A stretch of 45,933 bases of DNA, taken from an uncultured Bacilli bacterium (GTDB lineage Bacteria > Bacillota_I > Bacilli_A > RF39 > UBA660). A program made the translations under genes and the position numbers. Below are positions 1 through 9,420 of this stretch, piece by piece (the stretch's first letter is position 1; every line of letters starts with the position of its first letter). Under the pieces are notes generated by a model. That model had not been told where the DNA came from and did no database searches. It worked only from the letters and a program-made list of their open reading frames with translations. Location: assembly GCA_947632065.1 (NCBI GenBank), contig CANRNO010000007.1:1-45933 (forward strand), read 5' to 3'.

Positions 1-77
1 GAATTGGTAGACGCACAGGACTTAAAATCCTGCGAGAATCAACCCTCGTGCCGGTTCAAGTCCGGCCTTAGGCACCA
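1..77 (+). tRNA. tRNA-Leu (anticodon TAA), 5' end truncated by the window edge
   Basis: GGTAGACGC D-arm, anticodon arm CAGGA-CTTAAAA-TCCTG, T-arm GCCGG-TTCAAGT-CCGGC, encoded CCA end. Confidence 0.95.
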
Positions 78-158
78 GTTAGAATATAGTCGAATTTTTT
101 TCGATAATTATATATAAGTCAATCTGATAATAGGTTGATTTTTTTGTTCATAATTATA

Positions 159-187
159 TTGACGTACATCTGTTTTATAAGTATAAT
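159..187 (+). promoter_or_regulatory. sigma70-type promoter for RhuM-family gene (TTGACG-N17-TATAAT)
   Basis: TTGACG 159-164, TATAAT 182-187, 17-nt spacer. Confidence 0.7.
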
Positions 188-267
188 TGATTTGGGAAGT
201 AATATTTAAAATGTATTTAAATTATTTTAACAGAAGACAAGTAAATAAAAATGGAAAGGAGATTAAT

Positions 268-1290
268 ATGTCAAAAGATTTAATTATAAGAAGTTCTAGT
301 GCTGAATTTTTAATATTTGAAAATCAAAAAAAAGAAAAAGGAATAGAAGTTAGGTTTGAAAATGGAGATTTATGGCTTACTCAAAAATCTATTGCTTCTT
401 TATATAATGTTGATAGAACTGTTATTACAAAACATTTAAAAAATATATATGAAAGTTTTGAATTAAACGAGAGTTCAACTAGTGCAATTTTTGCACTAGT
501 TCAAACTGAAGGAAAAAGAAAAATTGAAAGGAAAATTAATTATTATAATTTAGATGCTGTAATATCAGTTGGTTTCAGAGTGAATTCTTCAAAAGCAATA
601 CAATTTAGAAGATGGGCTATTTACATACTAAAAGAATTTGCTAAAAAAGGTTATATCATCGATAAGAAAAGAATGGAAAATGGAGTTTTCTTTGATGAAG
701 ATTATTTTGAAAGTCTACTTGCAGAAGTTAGAGAAATTAGACTTTCAGAAAGAAAATTTTATCAAAAAATTACAGATATATATGCAACAGCAATTGATTA
801 TGACAGAAATTCTCCTACAACTATTAATTTTTTCAAAATGGTACAAAATAAGATGCATTATGCAGTAAGTCATAATACAGCAGCAGAAATAATCTATAAT
901 CATGCTGATTCTAAAAAAGATAATATGGGCCTTACAAATTGGAAAAATTCTCCTTCTGGTAAAATATTAGAAACTGATGTTGTTATTGCCAAAAATTATC
1001 TAAAAAAGGAAGAATTAGAAGGATTAGAACTTATTGTTTCATCATTTTTGGATTTAGCTGAATCAAGAGCTAAAAGAAATATTCCAATGACCATGGAAGA
1101 TTGGAGTAATTTATTAGATAAGTATTTACAGTTAGATAGTAGAATGCTTTTAAAAGATGCTGGTAAAATATCTCATGAAATAGCTTGCAATAAAGCATTA
1201 ACTGAATTTGAGAAATATAGAATTAAACAAGATAAATTATATAAATCAGATTTTGATTTATTAATTGAAGAATCAAATAATATAAGTTAA
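268..1290 (+). CDS. RhuM-family (virulence protein RhuM-like) protein
   Basis: ORF; motifs GDLWLTQKSIASLYNVDRTVITKHLKNI and EVREIRLSERKFYQKITDIYATAIDYD typical of RhuM family; start moved to ATG 268 behind AAAGGAG. Confidence 0.85.
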   Translation: MSKDLIIRSSSAEFLIFENQKKEKGIEVRFENGDLWLTQKSIASLYNVDRTVITKHLKNIYESFELNESSTSAIFALVQTEGKRKIERKINYYNLDAVISVGFRVNSSKAIQFRRWAIYILKEFAKKGYIIDKKRMENGVFFDEDYFESLLAEVREIRLSERKFYQKITDIYATAIDYDRNSPTTINFFKMVQNKMHYAVSHNTAAEIIYNHADSKKDNMGLTNWKNSPSGKILETDVVIAKNYLKKEELEGLELIVSSFLDLAESRAKRNIPMTMEDWSNLLDKYLQLDSRMLLKDAGKISHEIACNKALTEFEKYRIKQDKLYKSDFDLLIEESNNIS

Positions 1291-1401
1291 TGAAACAAAT
1301 AAAAAGATTATGTGATTAGGAAAATTAATTGAAAATAGTTCTAAAATATATTATACTAATATTGACAATGGTAGATTACAAATCTTTCGTTAGTGAAAAA
1401 A

Positions 1402-1429
1402 AGTTGTAGATAACTACTCACTTGCACCA
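1402..1429 (+). repeat. 28-nt direct repeat copy 1 (AGTTGTAGATAACTACTCACTTGCACCA), core of a longer ~90-bp related segment (~1340-1429)
   Basis: identical to 2171-2198; upstream ~41 nt about 73% identical by eye. Confidence 0.9.
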
Positions 1430-1439
1430 AATGATATTT

Positions 1440-1465
1440 AACCCTTTATAATAAAGGGTTTTTCT
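1440..1465 (+). terminator. rho-independent terminator
   Basis: AACCCTTTATAATAAAGGGTTTTTC hairpin plus T-run. Confidence 0.8.
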
Positions 1466-1537
1466 TTTGGCATAAGAATTAAATGAAAGTTCAGCTCATA
1501 AGTTTATTTTTTTAGCATATAATAATATAAGAAATAC

Positions 1538-1575
1538 TTGACGTACGTAAAAAAGTACGTTATAATTAATGTGAG
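1538..1575 (+). promoter_or_regulatory. TA promoter/operator: TTGACG...TATAAT with ACGTAC/GTACGT inverted repeat in the spacer
   Basis: ttgACGTACgtaaaaaaGTACGTTATAAT. Confidence 0.7.
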
Positions 1576-1584
1576 GTGATATAA

Positions 1585-1842
1585 ATGAGTACAATAAATA
1601 TAACAAATGCTAGAGCAAATTTATTTCAATTAGTTTCTGATGTAAACGTTGGCTTCAATCCTATTACTATTGTCAATAACAAAGGAAAAAATGCTGTTTT
1701 AATTTCTGAGGATGAATGGAAAAACATAGAAGAAACATTATATCTTTCTAGTATACCTGGGTATGTAGATGATATTAATAAAATAAGAGAAAAAGAAAAC
1801 TGGGATAATGCTAAGGAGTATAAAAAAGATGAAGAATGGTAA
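1585..1842 (+). CDS. Phd/YefM-family antitoxin
   Basis: MSTINITNARANLFQLVSDVN...NKGKNAVLISEDEWKNIEETLYLSSIPG is the Phd/YefM pattern. Confidence 0.92.
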   Translation: MSTINITNARANLFQLVSDVNVGFNPITIVNNKGKNAVLISEDEWKNIEETLYLSSIPGYVDDINKIREKENWDNAKEYKKDEEW

Positions 1843-2110
1843 TTCCTATAAAATTAAGTTTTCTAAAAAAGCAGAAAAAGATAAGACTAAATTAAAAAGT
1901 TCTAATCTTGATAAAATTTGTAAAAATATTTTAGATTTAATGATGGAAGATCCTTTCTGTTATCCACCATCTTATGAAAAATTAACAGGAGAATTATTTG
2001 GATTATACTCTAGAAGAATTAATAGACAGCATAGAATTGTATATGAAGTAGATGAATCAAAAAAAGAAATTCATATTTTAAGAATGTGGACTCATTATGA
2101 AAAATTATAG
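1829..2110 (+). CDS. YoeB/Txe-family toxin (RelE superfamily)
   Basis: YKIKFSKKAEKDKTKL...DPFCYPPSYEKLTGELFGLYSRRINRQHRIVYEVDE...LRMWTHYE; overlaps antitoxin; internal ATG 1829 preferred (AAGGAG upstream). Confidence 0.92.
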   Translation: MKNGNSYKIKFSKKAEKDKTKLKSSNLDKICKNILDLMMEDPFCYPPSYEKLTGELFGLYSRRINRQHRIVYEVDESKKEIHILRMWTHYEKL

Positions 2111-2170
2111 TAAATTACTTCTAAATTATGTTGTACTAGTATTATTAATGCGAGATTATAGTGTAAAAGG

Positions 2171-2198
2171 AGTTGTAGATAACTACTCACTTGCACCA
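2171..2198 (+). repeat. 28-nt direct repeat copy 2 (AGTTGTAGATAACTACTCACTTGCACCA)
   Basis: identical to 1402-1429. Confidence 0.9.
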
Positions 2199-2205
2199 TT
2201 AGAAA

Positions 2206-2231
2206 TTAAGGGCTTTTAAGTCCTTTTTTTA
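2206..2231 (+). terminator. rho-independent terminator after TA module
   Basis: AAGGGCTTTTAAGTCCTTTTTTT. Confidence 0.7.
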
Positions 2232-2333
2232 AGTTTATACAACTAATTTAATTAGTTGTTTTTTCTTTGTTAATTCTGTTGACGAGTGACTTGTAAAAAT
2301 GTTAAAATACATATATATTGAGGAGGAGAAGTT

Positions 2334-5300
2334 ATGAAGAAAAAAACATGGAAAGGTTTAAGTTTAGTAGCGTTTTTAACTACTATTATGTGTGTGTTTG
2401 GTTTTACTTTAATGCACGAAGTTAAAGCTGAACCTACAGAACAATGGGTTGAGCCGGGTGCAGGTACTTTAAAAGAAGCAGTAGAAAGTGCACCTCAAGG
2501 TGCTATATTAAAACTTAGAGCTGGTTCTTATACTGGTAAAACAGATACGTATGGTAAAGAAATAGAAGAAGAAAAAATAGTTCATGTAAAACATTCTATT
2601 ACGATTGATGGTGCTGGTATGTTTGATAATGTTGGTGCTAGAAATTCGATGTATACAACAGTTTCTGTACCATTTGTTATAGAAGCAGATACAGAAGATG
2701 GTAAAAATCCAACGGTTACTTTTAAGAATTTTTCATCAAGTAATCAATCTGTGCCACATGACTTTGTTCTTGTAAAAGTAGAAAAACCAACTAATTTAAA
2801 CATGGAAAATGTAGAAAATTGGGGAATTGCAAGAGATTTACATGTAAAAGGTGCTGGTTCACTTTTATTAGATACTGGAGCAAATGGTTCTGTTGTTAAC
2901 TTGAATAGAACACTTTTAGATAGATTTGGAACATCATTTGGAATTGATGTTAAATCTTCTAATACGACAATAAAGGTAGAAAACAATTCTGCTGTTTATG
3001 GAAGAACTGCTATTAATCTTGATGGTGGTAGCGGTAATAATATTAGTATTAGTGATTCTAGGATAGAAGGACGCGATATATATAATACAGATGCTAATGT
3101 TATAGAATTTAATAATCAAAGTAATACTAGTCTTAATATTAGTAATTGTAATATTAATGGTAATAATCCTTCTGGGGATTCAACAAGTAATGTTGTTTAT
3201 TTCAAAGGTAGTAATAGTGGAGTAACAGTAAATTTAAAAGATGTTAAAATCACAGAAAATAATGATGCAGATAAGAGTACAATATTTAATTTTGGAGAAT
3301 CTACACACATTAATAACAATGTTATTACTATGAATAATAGTTCTAGTATTACCTTTAAAGAAGGAAATTTAAGTTTAGATAATAAATACAATAAAAGTGA
3401 TAAATATGCTGTTGTTGGTATTTATGATAAAGAGGGAAATAGCGAGATAAAAGTTTATGATAATGATACTGCTATTAAAGAGTTAGAGTCTAAATCAAGT
3501 TTAGAGGGTTATAAGTTTAAAGGTTGGTTTAAACAGTATGATGGTGCTACTACTTATAGTGAAGAGTATGTAAAAGATCCTGACGATGGTTATCCTAAAG
3601 CAGCTAGTAATACTAATATGGATTTATATCCTAAGTTTGTAAAAGAAGTTAAAGTAACTATCGGTAAAGAAGGAAAACCTCATACAATCGAAGAGGGACA
3701 AACTCTTGATGATATACTTGATGTAGATACTGAACTTGAGGCTCTAAAGAAAGAAGGGCAAAACTTAAAAGGATATATTATGCATGGTGTGACTGGTAGT
3801 AGTATGTCTGTTACTGCTAAAACAGTTGAAGAATTAAAGAAAATCAAGATAACTGAAGATGTTACTGTTGAGGCTGTTCATACTGTTACATTAACTGTTA
3901 ATGATAAAGAGTTTGAATTAGATTCAGGTGATACTGTTGAAAAAATAGAAACTCATGATGGTTATACAGGAACAAAAGCAGAATATAAGAGTGCTAAATT
4001 AAATAACAAAGATGATTTACATTTTTCTAGATTAGTATATGATGGTACTAAAGATACATTTGATGAAAATACTCCTATTACTTCAAATACTAAAGTTATT
4101 ACAAAACATTATGCTGTTGTAACTTTAGGTAGTGATAGTGAGACTAAATATAGAGTAGAAGAAGGAGAGAAAATTTCTACTGGTACAAAATATCTTGATG
4201 ATAATACTAAATTAGTTGATACTTTAAAGGCTATTAAAGAAGCACCAGTTGAAGATAAAAGTTTTTCTAGATTTGTAGATAGTGATAATACAACTATAAA
4301 TCTTGAAGGGGAAGAAGAAAGTAAAATAAGTAAAGATACTAACATAAAAGCAATTTATAGTATTAAGGTACAAATTGGAGAAAATGATCCTTTTACAATA
4401 GATGAAGGTGGAAGTTTAAAAGATTTAAAAGAAGATGCTAAAATAGAGGGACAACTAAATGCATTAGTGGATGCTGTAAAAGATAAAACATTTACTGGAT
4501 TTTGGGTTTCAGTTACTGGAAAAGAAGATAAAGAATTAGTAGAATCTAGTGCGGTTAGTCCAGATGATGCTATTACAACAATACTTGAAAAAGCACTTTC
4601 AAAAAATACAACTATTTATGCAGACTTTCAAGCGAAAGTTACAATATGTCCAGATAAGAGTTGTGAAAGTGATAAAAAAGAATTTACAATAGATTCCGGA
4701 AAAACATTAAAAGATGTCGAAAGCAAATATCCTACAGATTTTGAAAAAGCAAAATATCAAAAATATTCTGGTCAATCTGGAAAAGATGATAGATTTTCTA
4801 GATTTGTAGATATTGATGGTACTACATTTGAAGAGACTGCAGAAATTGAAAAAGATATTACTTTAATTCCAAAATATTATGCTTATGTTACAATTGATGA
4901 TGAAAGAAAAAATGTTAAAGGACAATATAAAGTTGAAGAAGGTAAGTCTATAAGTGATATTGAAACAGATGAAGGGAAACTTGCTTTAGCAACCTTAAGA
5001 TCAAATATAGAAACACTTGATGATGATACAGGAGAAGGAGAAGAGTTACATTTTGATAAACTTGTTGATAGTAATGGAAGAGATGTTGATACAACTGTTA
5101 CTGGAGATATTACTATTAAAGGACTTTATCATTATGATGTGGATATAATTGAAGATTATGATGATCCTCATAACACTAGTGGTGTAGATGGACATGAAGG
5201 ATTTGCTGGATTTATAGTTTATAGAAATGAGAATTTAAAAACCTCAAAAGAATCTGATGGTCAATTAGAAAAAGTAAATGCTGCTTTAGATAAATTAATG

Positions 5301-7850
5301 GCATCTGTTAATAAAGATGATACTAGAAAGTTTAAGGCTTATAAAGAGACTAATACTAATAAGATATATGATAGAGATGCTCTTTTAGATGAAGTGTTTA
5401 ATTATCATATTAATATTAATGCTTTAGTAGCATACAAAGTTAAAGTAGGAGAAGATGTAGAAGACTTTGTTGTTGAAGGAGATACTATTAGTAATAGTGA
5501 AAGTAATCTTTTAGTAGATGCAATTAATAATTTAAAAACTGTTAGTAATAAAGAATTTGATAAGTATGTAATTAATGAAGAAGAAAAAGATGATATACCT
5601 GTAGATACAGTAATTAATGAATATACTGAAATTAGTGCTAAATATAACGTTAGAATTAAAATAGGTGAAGATGATGATACAGGTTATTTAATACCTGAAG
5701 GTAAGACATTGTCTAGTTTACCTCCAGAAGAACAAACAGAAGTTAAAGAAAAACTTGAAGCTTTACAGAAAAAAGAAGGATTTAATTTTGATGGTTATAG
5801 TGTTGGTGAAAAAACAGTTGATGATGTAATGAAGAAAGAATTTAATCAAAACACTACAATAGTTCCTAAATTTAATATTATTGTCACAATAAATTGTCCT
5901 AATAATGTTTGTAGTGAAAATGGTCAAAAGACTTTCCAACTTGCAACAGGAGATACAATAAAAACAATTGATGATACAGAATTAAATAAAATTAAAAATG
6001 CTGAAAAAGAATCTAAGAAAGTATTTAATAGATTTGTAGGTGAAGATGGTAATACATTTAGTGAAGATACTCAGTTTGAGAAAAATACTACTTTAACTGC
6101 AAAATATGCTTATGAAGTAACTATTGATGTTGATGATGATACTAAATATAAAGTAGAAGAAGGTACTGCTATTAATGATGAAATTAATGCAAAATTAAAA
6201 GCAAAATTAGATGAATTAGAAAATGTTGAAGGTAAGACATTTGATAGATTTATTAATGCAGACACTAGTGAGTCAATAGATAGAACAGTCGCAGGACAAA
6301 TTAATAAACCTACAAAAATAAAACCTATTTATAGTGTTACAGTAACTATTAATGGAAGTGAATTTAAAGTAGATGAAGGTGGAAGCCTAAAAGATGAGGG
6401 TGCTGTTAAAAATGCTCTTGATGCTTTAAAAGATGCTTCTGGTAAAGAATTTGATAAGTATGTAGTTGATGGCAAAGAAGAGTTAACTAGAGAAGCATTA
6501 TTAGAAAAGAAATTTAATTCTAATGCTTCAGTTACTGCTAAATATAATGTTAGAATTAAAACAAAAGAAGATGATGCAGGATTTTTAATTCCAGAAGGTA
6601 GTAAGTTCTCAGATATTACAAAGGATAAATTAGAATCTGTTACAAAAACTTTACCTGAAGGTAAATCTAGCTTTGCATACTTTGTAGATGAAAGTGGTAG
6701 TAAAATAGATGATAATTATACATTTAATAATTCTATGACTATTACTCCTAAATATAATGTAAAAATTACTATTGAGGGAATTGGATATACAGAAGTATTA
6801 GAAGGTAGTAAATTATTTAGTGCTACAGAGTTAATTGATAAATTAAATAGTAATTCTGATAAAAGATTTAATTCGTTTGAAGATGGTACAACTTTAGAAT
6901 CTACAGTTGATAAAAGTATTGATTTAGTTCCTTTTTATGAAATCGATATAACTATTAGAACTGGTAATGAAGAGAAGAAGTATACATTTGTCTTAAAAGA
7001 TGATAATGAAGATGGAGTTCCTGTAAGTAGTTTAACAACATGTGGTGATAAGCATTTAAGATTTGAAGAAAATGGAGAAAAAGTAGATGAGTCTACAAAG
7101 TTTAATAAACATACTAATCTTGTTGAAATATATAAGGTAGAAGTAACTGTTGATGGAGAAACATTTACTTTTGAATCTGGTAATACACTTTCTTCTAATA
7201 TATTAAGTCCTGAACAAATGGGAATATTAAATGGAAAATTAAGTGCTTTAAGGACTTCTCTTGATGGTATTAGAGGATTTTCTAGATTTGTTGATAAACA
7301 AACAGGAGAGACTATTGATGAGAGAGATTTTAAATTTATTCAAGATACAGAAATAATTCCTAAATATAATGTAATTCTTACTGTTGTTAGAAAAGATGAT
7401 AATGGTAATGAAATAGATGTTGTAGAGATTCAATTAGGTGAAGGATTAACTATTTCTGAACTTAAAGAAGAAGAATATAAAAAATTACAAGAAAAGTTAG
7501 ATGAAGTAGTAAAAGAATTAGAAAAAGAAGGTAAAGTTAATTGGGCATTTTCTAAATTCTTAGATGAAGAAGGCAATGAGGTAGATCTTAAAAATACTAA
7601 GATTGATAAAGATTCTAAATTAATTGCAGTCTTTGAAGAGAAAAAGCCTGATACTCCTGATTTAGGAGAGATTACTGGTAATAATTCTAATAATGATAAA
7701 CAACCTTCTAAAGTAGCAGTTCCTGATACTGCAGGAGGGGAAAATAATATAGTTACTACTATAATAGATGTTATATTATTTATGTTATCTATACTTCTTA
7801 TTAGTGGACCTGTTGTTATGTATAAGACAATTAAGGTTAAAAATAAATAA
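2334..7850 (+). CDS. Giant secreted/surface protein: signal peptide, beta-helix-like N-terminus, many ~85-100 aa tandem repeats, C-terminal TM anchor
   Basis: N-term MKKKTWKGLSLVAFLTTIMCVFGFTL; repeats '..VTI....F.VEEG.tl.d......G..FdrFVd.....d..I..dT.I.akY'; C-term VPDTAGG + hydrophobic + MYKTIKVKNK. Confidence 0.85.
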   Translation: MKKKTWKGLSLVAFLTTIMCVFGFTLMHEVKAEPTEQWVEPGAGTLKEAVESAPQGAILKLRAGSYTGKTDTYGKEIEEEKIVHVKHSITIDGAGMFDNVGARNSMYTTVSVPFVIEADTEDGKNPTVTFKNFSSSNQSVPHDFVLVKVEKPTNLNMENVENWGIARDLHVKGAGSLLLDTGANGSVVNLNRTLLDRFGTSFGIDVKSSNTTIKVENNSAVYGRTAINLDGGSGNNISISDSRIEGRDIYNTDANVIEFNNQSNTSLNISNCNINGNNPSGDSTSNVVYFKGSNSGVTVNLKDVKITENNDADKSTIFNFGESTHINNNVITMNNSSSITFKEGNLSLDNKYNKSDKYAVVGIYDKEGNSEIKVYDNDTAIKELESKSSLEGYKFKGWFKQYDGATTYSEEYVKDPDDGYPKAASNTNMDLYPKFVKEVKVTIGKEGKPHTIEEGQTLDDILDVDTELEALKKEGQNLKGYIMHGVTGSSMSVTAKTVEELKKIKITEDVTVEAVHTVTLTVNDKEFELDSGDTVEKIETHDGYTGTKAEYKSAKLNNKDDLHFSRLVYDGTKDTFDENTPITSNTKVITKHYAVVTLGSDSETKYRVEEGEKISTGTKYLDDNTKLVDTLKAIKEAPVEDKSFSRFVDSDNTTINLEGEEESKISKDTNIKAIYSIKVQIGENDPFTIDEGGSLKDLKEDAKIEGQLNALVDAVKDKTFTGFWVSVTGKEDKELVESSAVSPDDAITTILEKALSKNTTIYADFQAKVTICPDKSCESDKKEFTIDSGKTLKDVESKYPTDFEKAKYQKYSGQSGKDDRFSRFVDIDGTTFEETAEIEKDITLIPKYYAYVTIDDERKNVKGQYKVEEGKSISDIETDEGKLALATLRSNIETLDDDTGEGEELHFDKLVDSNGRDVDTTVTGDITIKGLYHYDVDIIEDYDDPHNTSGVDGHEGFAGFIVYRNENLKTSKESDGQLEKVNAALDKLMASVNKDDTRKFKAYKETNTNKIYDRDALLDEVFNYHININALVAYKVKVGEDVEDFVVEGDTISNSESNLLVDAINNLKTVSNKEFDKYVINEEEKDDIPVDTVINEYTEISAKYNVRIKIGEDDDTGYLIPEGKTLSSLPPEEQTEVKEKLEALQKKEGFNFDGYSVGEKTVDDVMKKEFNQNTTIVPKFNIIVTINCPNNVCSENGQKTFQLATGDTIKTIDDTELNKIKNAEKESKKVFNRFVGEDGNTFSEDTQFEKNTTLTAKYAYEVTIDVDDDTKYKVEEGTAINDEINAKLKAKLDELENVEGKTFDRFINADTSESIDRTVAGQINKPTKIKPIYSVTVTINGSEFKVDEGGSLKDEGAVKNALDALKDASGKEFDKYVVDGKEELTREALLEKKFNSNASVTAKYNVRIKTKEDDAGFLIPEGSKFSDITKDKLESVTKTLPEGKSSFAYFVDESGSKIDDNYTFNNSMTITPKYNVKITIEGIGYTEVLEGSKLFSATELIDKLNSNSDKRFNSFEDGTTLESTVDKSIDLVPFYEIDITIRTGNEEKKYTFVLKDDNEDGVPVSSLTTCGDKHLRFEENGEKVDESTKFNKHTNLVEIYKVEVTVDGETFTFESGNTLSSNILSPEQMGILNGKLSALRTSLDGIRGFSRFVDKQTGETIDERDFKFIQDTEIIPKYNVILTVVRKDDNGNEIDVVEIQLGEGLTISELKEEEYKKLQEKLDEVVKELEKEGKVNWAFSKFLDEEGNEVDLKNTKIDKDSKLIAVFEEKKPDTPDLGEITGNNSNNDKQPSKVAVPDTAGGENNIVTTIIDVILFMLSILLISGPVVMYKTIKVKNK

Positions 7851-7857
7851 TTATAAT

Positions 7858-7890
7858 TAAGAGAGCTTCAATTGAAGTTCTCTTATTTTT
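7858..7890 (+). terminator. rho-independent terminator of giant surface protein gene
   Basis: AAGAGAGCTTCAATTGAAGTTCTCTTATTTTTTTT. Confidence 0.8.
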
Positions 7891-8079
7891 TTTGAAAAAA
7901 ATAAAAAACTTTCAATTAACTAAATTGAAAGAAGTAAGAGAAATCAATTTAATAAAATGCTTAAATGAATTTATTAAATTCATTCTTTTTTTGTTGTTAA
8001 TTATATAAAACATGTGTTTGACTATGTTTTTTTCTTATGTTAAAACAATTGTAATCTCTAAAGAAAGGAAAGTGGTGTT

Positions 8080-9014
8080 ATGATTAAACTAAGAGATTAT
8101 AATATTGATTATTTATATGATAAAAAATTAAAAAAAGAAGGAAGGATAGAGTTAATTAATCCAAAGGATATAGGTGATAATAATAAATTATCTATTGTAT
8201 CAGATACTATGTTTAAAACAATGTTTTTTAATGAGGATAGAATAAAATATTCATCTAAGTTACTATATTATTTTGTAGATGTAAGTTATGAAGAGTTATG
8301 TAGGAATTTAAAACTATCAAAAGAATTACTTGATAAAGATAATTATTATGAAAAAGGACAAAGAGTAGATTATGTAGGGAGAATAAAAGATACATATTTA
8401 AATATAGAAGTGAATAATTCAACAAATCCAGATGTAATGAGAAGGAATGTATTATATGCATTTAGATTAATGAATAAAAATAATAAAATAGGAGTTAGTA
8501 ATAGAGAAATAGGAAAAACACAAGCAATACAGATAAATATAAATAATTTTGCATTTGTAGGAATAGATAAAGTAATAGATGTATATACGATACAAAATAA
8601 AGATAATATAGGGCTTATAAATAGTCCAATAATAATACAAATATACTTGCCAAACTTAATAGAAAAATTATATAATAAGGTGTAGAGAAGTTAAGTGAGA
8701 TAGAAAGATTACTACTAGTATATGTAATAAGTGATATAGATACTTGTAGGAAGGTAAGTATAGGAGATGTTATAATGGAAGAGTTTATAAAAGATGCCAA
8801 AGATGCAAGTCGAGAAAATGATACATTAACATCATATGATAAAGAGTGGGAAACTAAGTTATGGGGTCGTGAAGAAGGAAGAGAGGAAGGAATAGAAGAA
8901 ACAAAAATAAACATAGCAAAAAATATGTTAAAAAAAGGAATGGAAATATCATTAATAAGTGAAATTACAGATTTATCAGAAGAGGATATAAAGGATATTA
9001 AAAGTAAAGAATGA
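8080..9014 (+). pseudogene. Rpn-family (PD-(D/E)XK) recombination-promoting nuclease/putative transposase, split by a frameshift
   Basis: ORF 8080-8685 (SDTMFKTMFFN...RVDYVGRIKDTYLNIEVNN) continues in another frame as EKLSEIERLLLVYVISDID...WETKLWGREEGREEG from ~8690 to 9014. Confidence 0.75.
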
Positions 9015-9061
9015 GAGTGTAAAAAACTTTGTGTAAAGTTACCATCTATGGTAATAAAGAT

Positions 9062-9088
9062 ATTAGAGACTATATCAGTCTCTTTTTT
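9062..9088 (+). terminator. rho-independent terminator
   Basis: AGAGACTATATCAGTCTCTTTTTT. Confidence 0.75.
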
Positions 9089-9128
9089 GATAATCTAATA
9101 TTATCATAATTAATTAAATTTTCAAATA

Positions 9129-9303
9129 TCATTTTAATCGATCTGGATATAATATATTAAGTTCATTATATATCATATCCCAATTTCTATATCTCGTTGT
9201 CCATTTCTTTTCAATATTCTTAGTAGCTAAATATAAACTTTTCATTAAAGAATTATCTGTTGGAAATACTCCTTTTGTTTTTGTGTATTTACGATAAGAG
9301 GAG
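9129..9303 (-). pseudogene. IS256-family (Mutator-type) transposase C-terminal remnant
   Basis: minus-strand translation SYRKYTKTKGVFPTDNSLMKSLYLATKNIEKKWTTRYRNWDMIYNELNILYPDRLK*; not in ORF track because short. Confidence 0.88.
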
Positions 9304-9360
9304 TATGTAAATATTTTTATTATTAAATGGTTTCGTATTGAAGTTCTCTTATTTTTTAAT

Positions 9361-9390
9361 AAAAAGTGCAGAAGCTTTCTGCACTAATTT
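9361..9390 (-). terminator. terminator for ylmH (minus strand)
   Basis: minus: AGTGCAGAAAGCTTCTGCACTTTTTATT. Confidence 0.75.
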
Positions 9391-9420
9391 TTGTTGTGTA
9401 ATATTTTTATATTGATAAAG

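Noticed and set aside
1402-2198. 28-nt repeat ending in GCACCA as a degenerate tRNA 3' end or tRNA-derived att site
   Set aside because: The hairpin and CCA end look superficially tRNA-like, but there is no matching 5' acceptor strand and no T-loop consensus.
1402-2198. Two direct repeats as a CRISPR array
   Set aside because: Only two copies separated by ~740 bp of coding sequence; no spacers, no cas genes.
2744-3391. Minus-strand ORFs 2744-2986, 2934-3119 and 3197-3391
   Set aside because: Antisense to a well-supported long CDS; low-complexity translations and no RBS.
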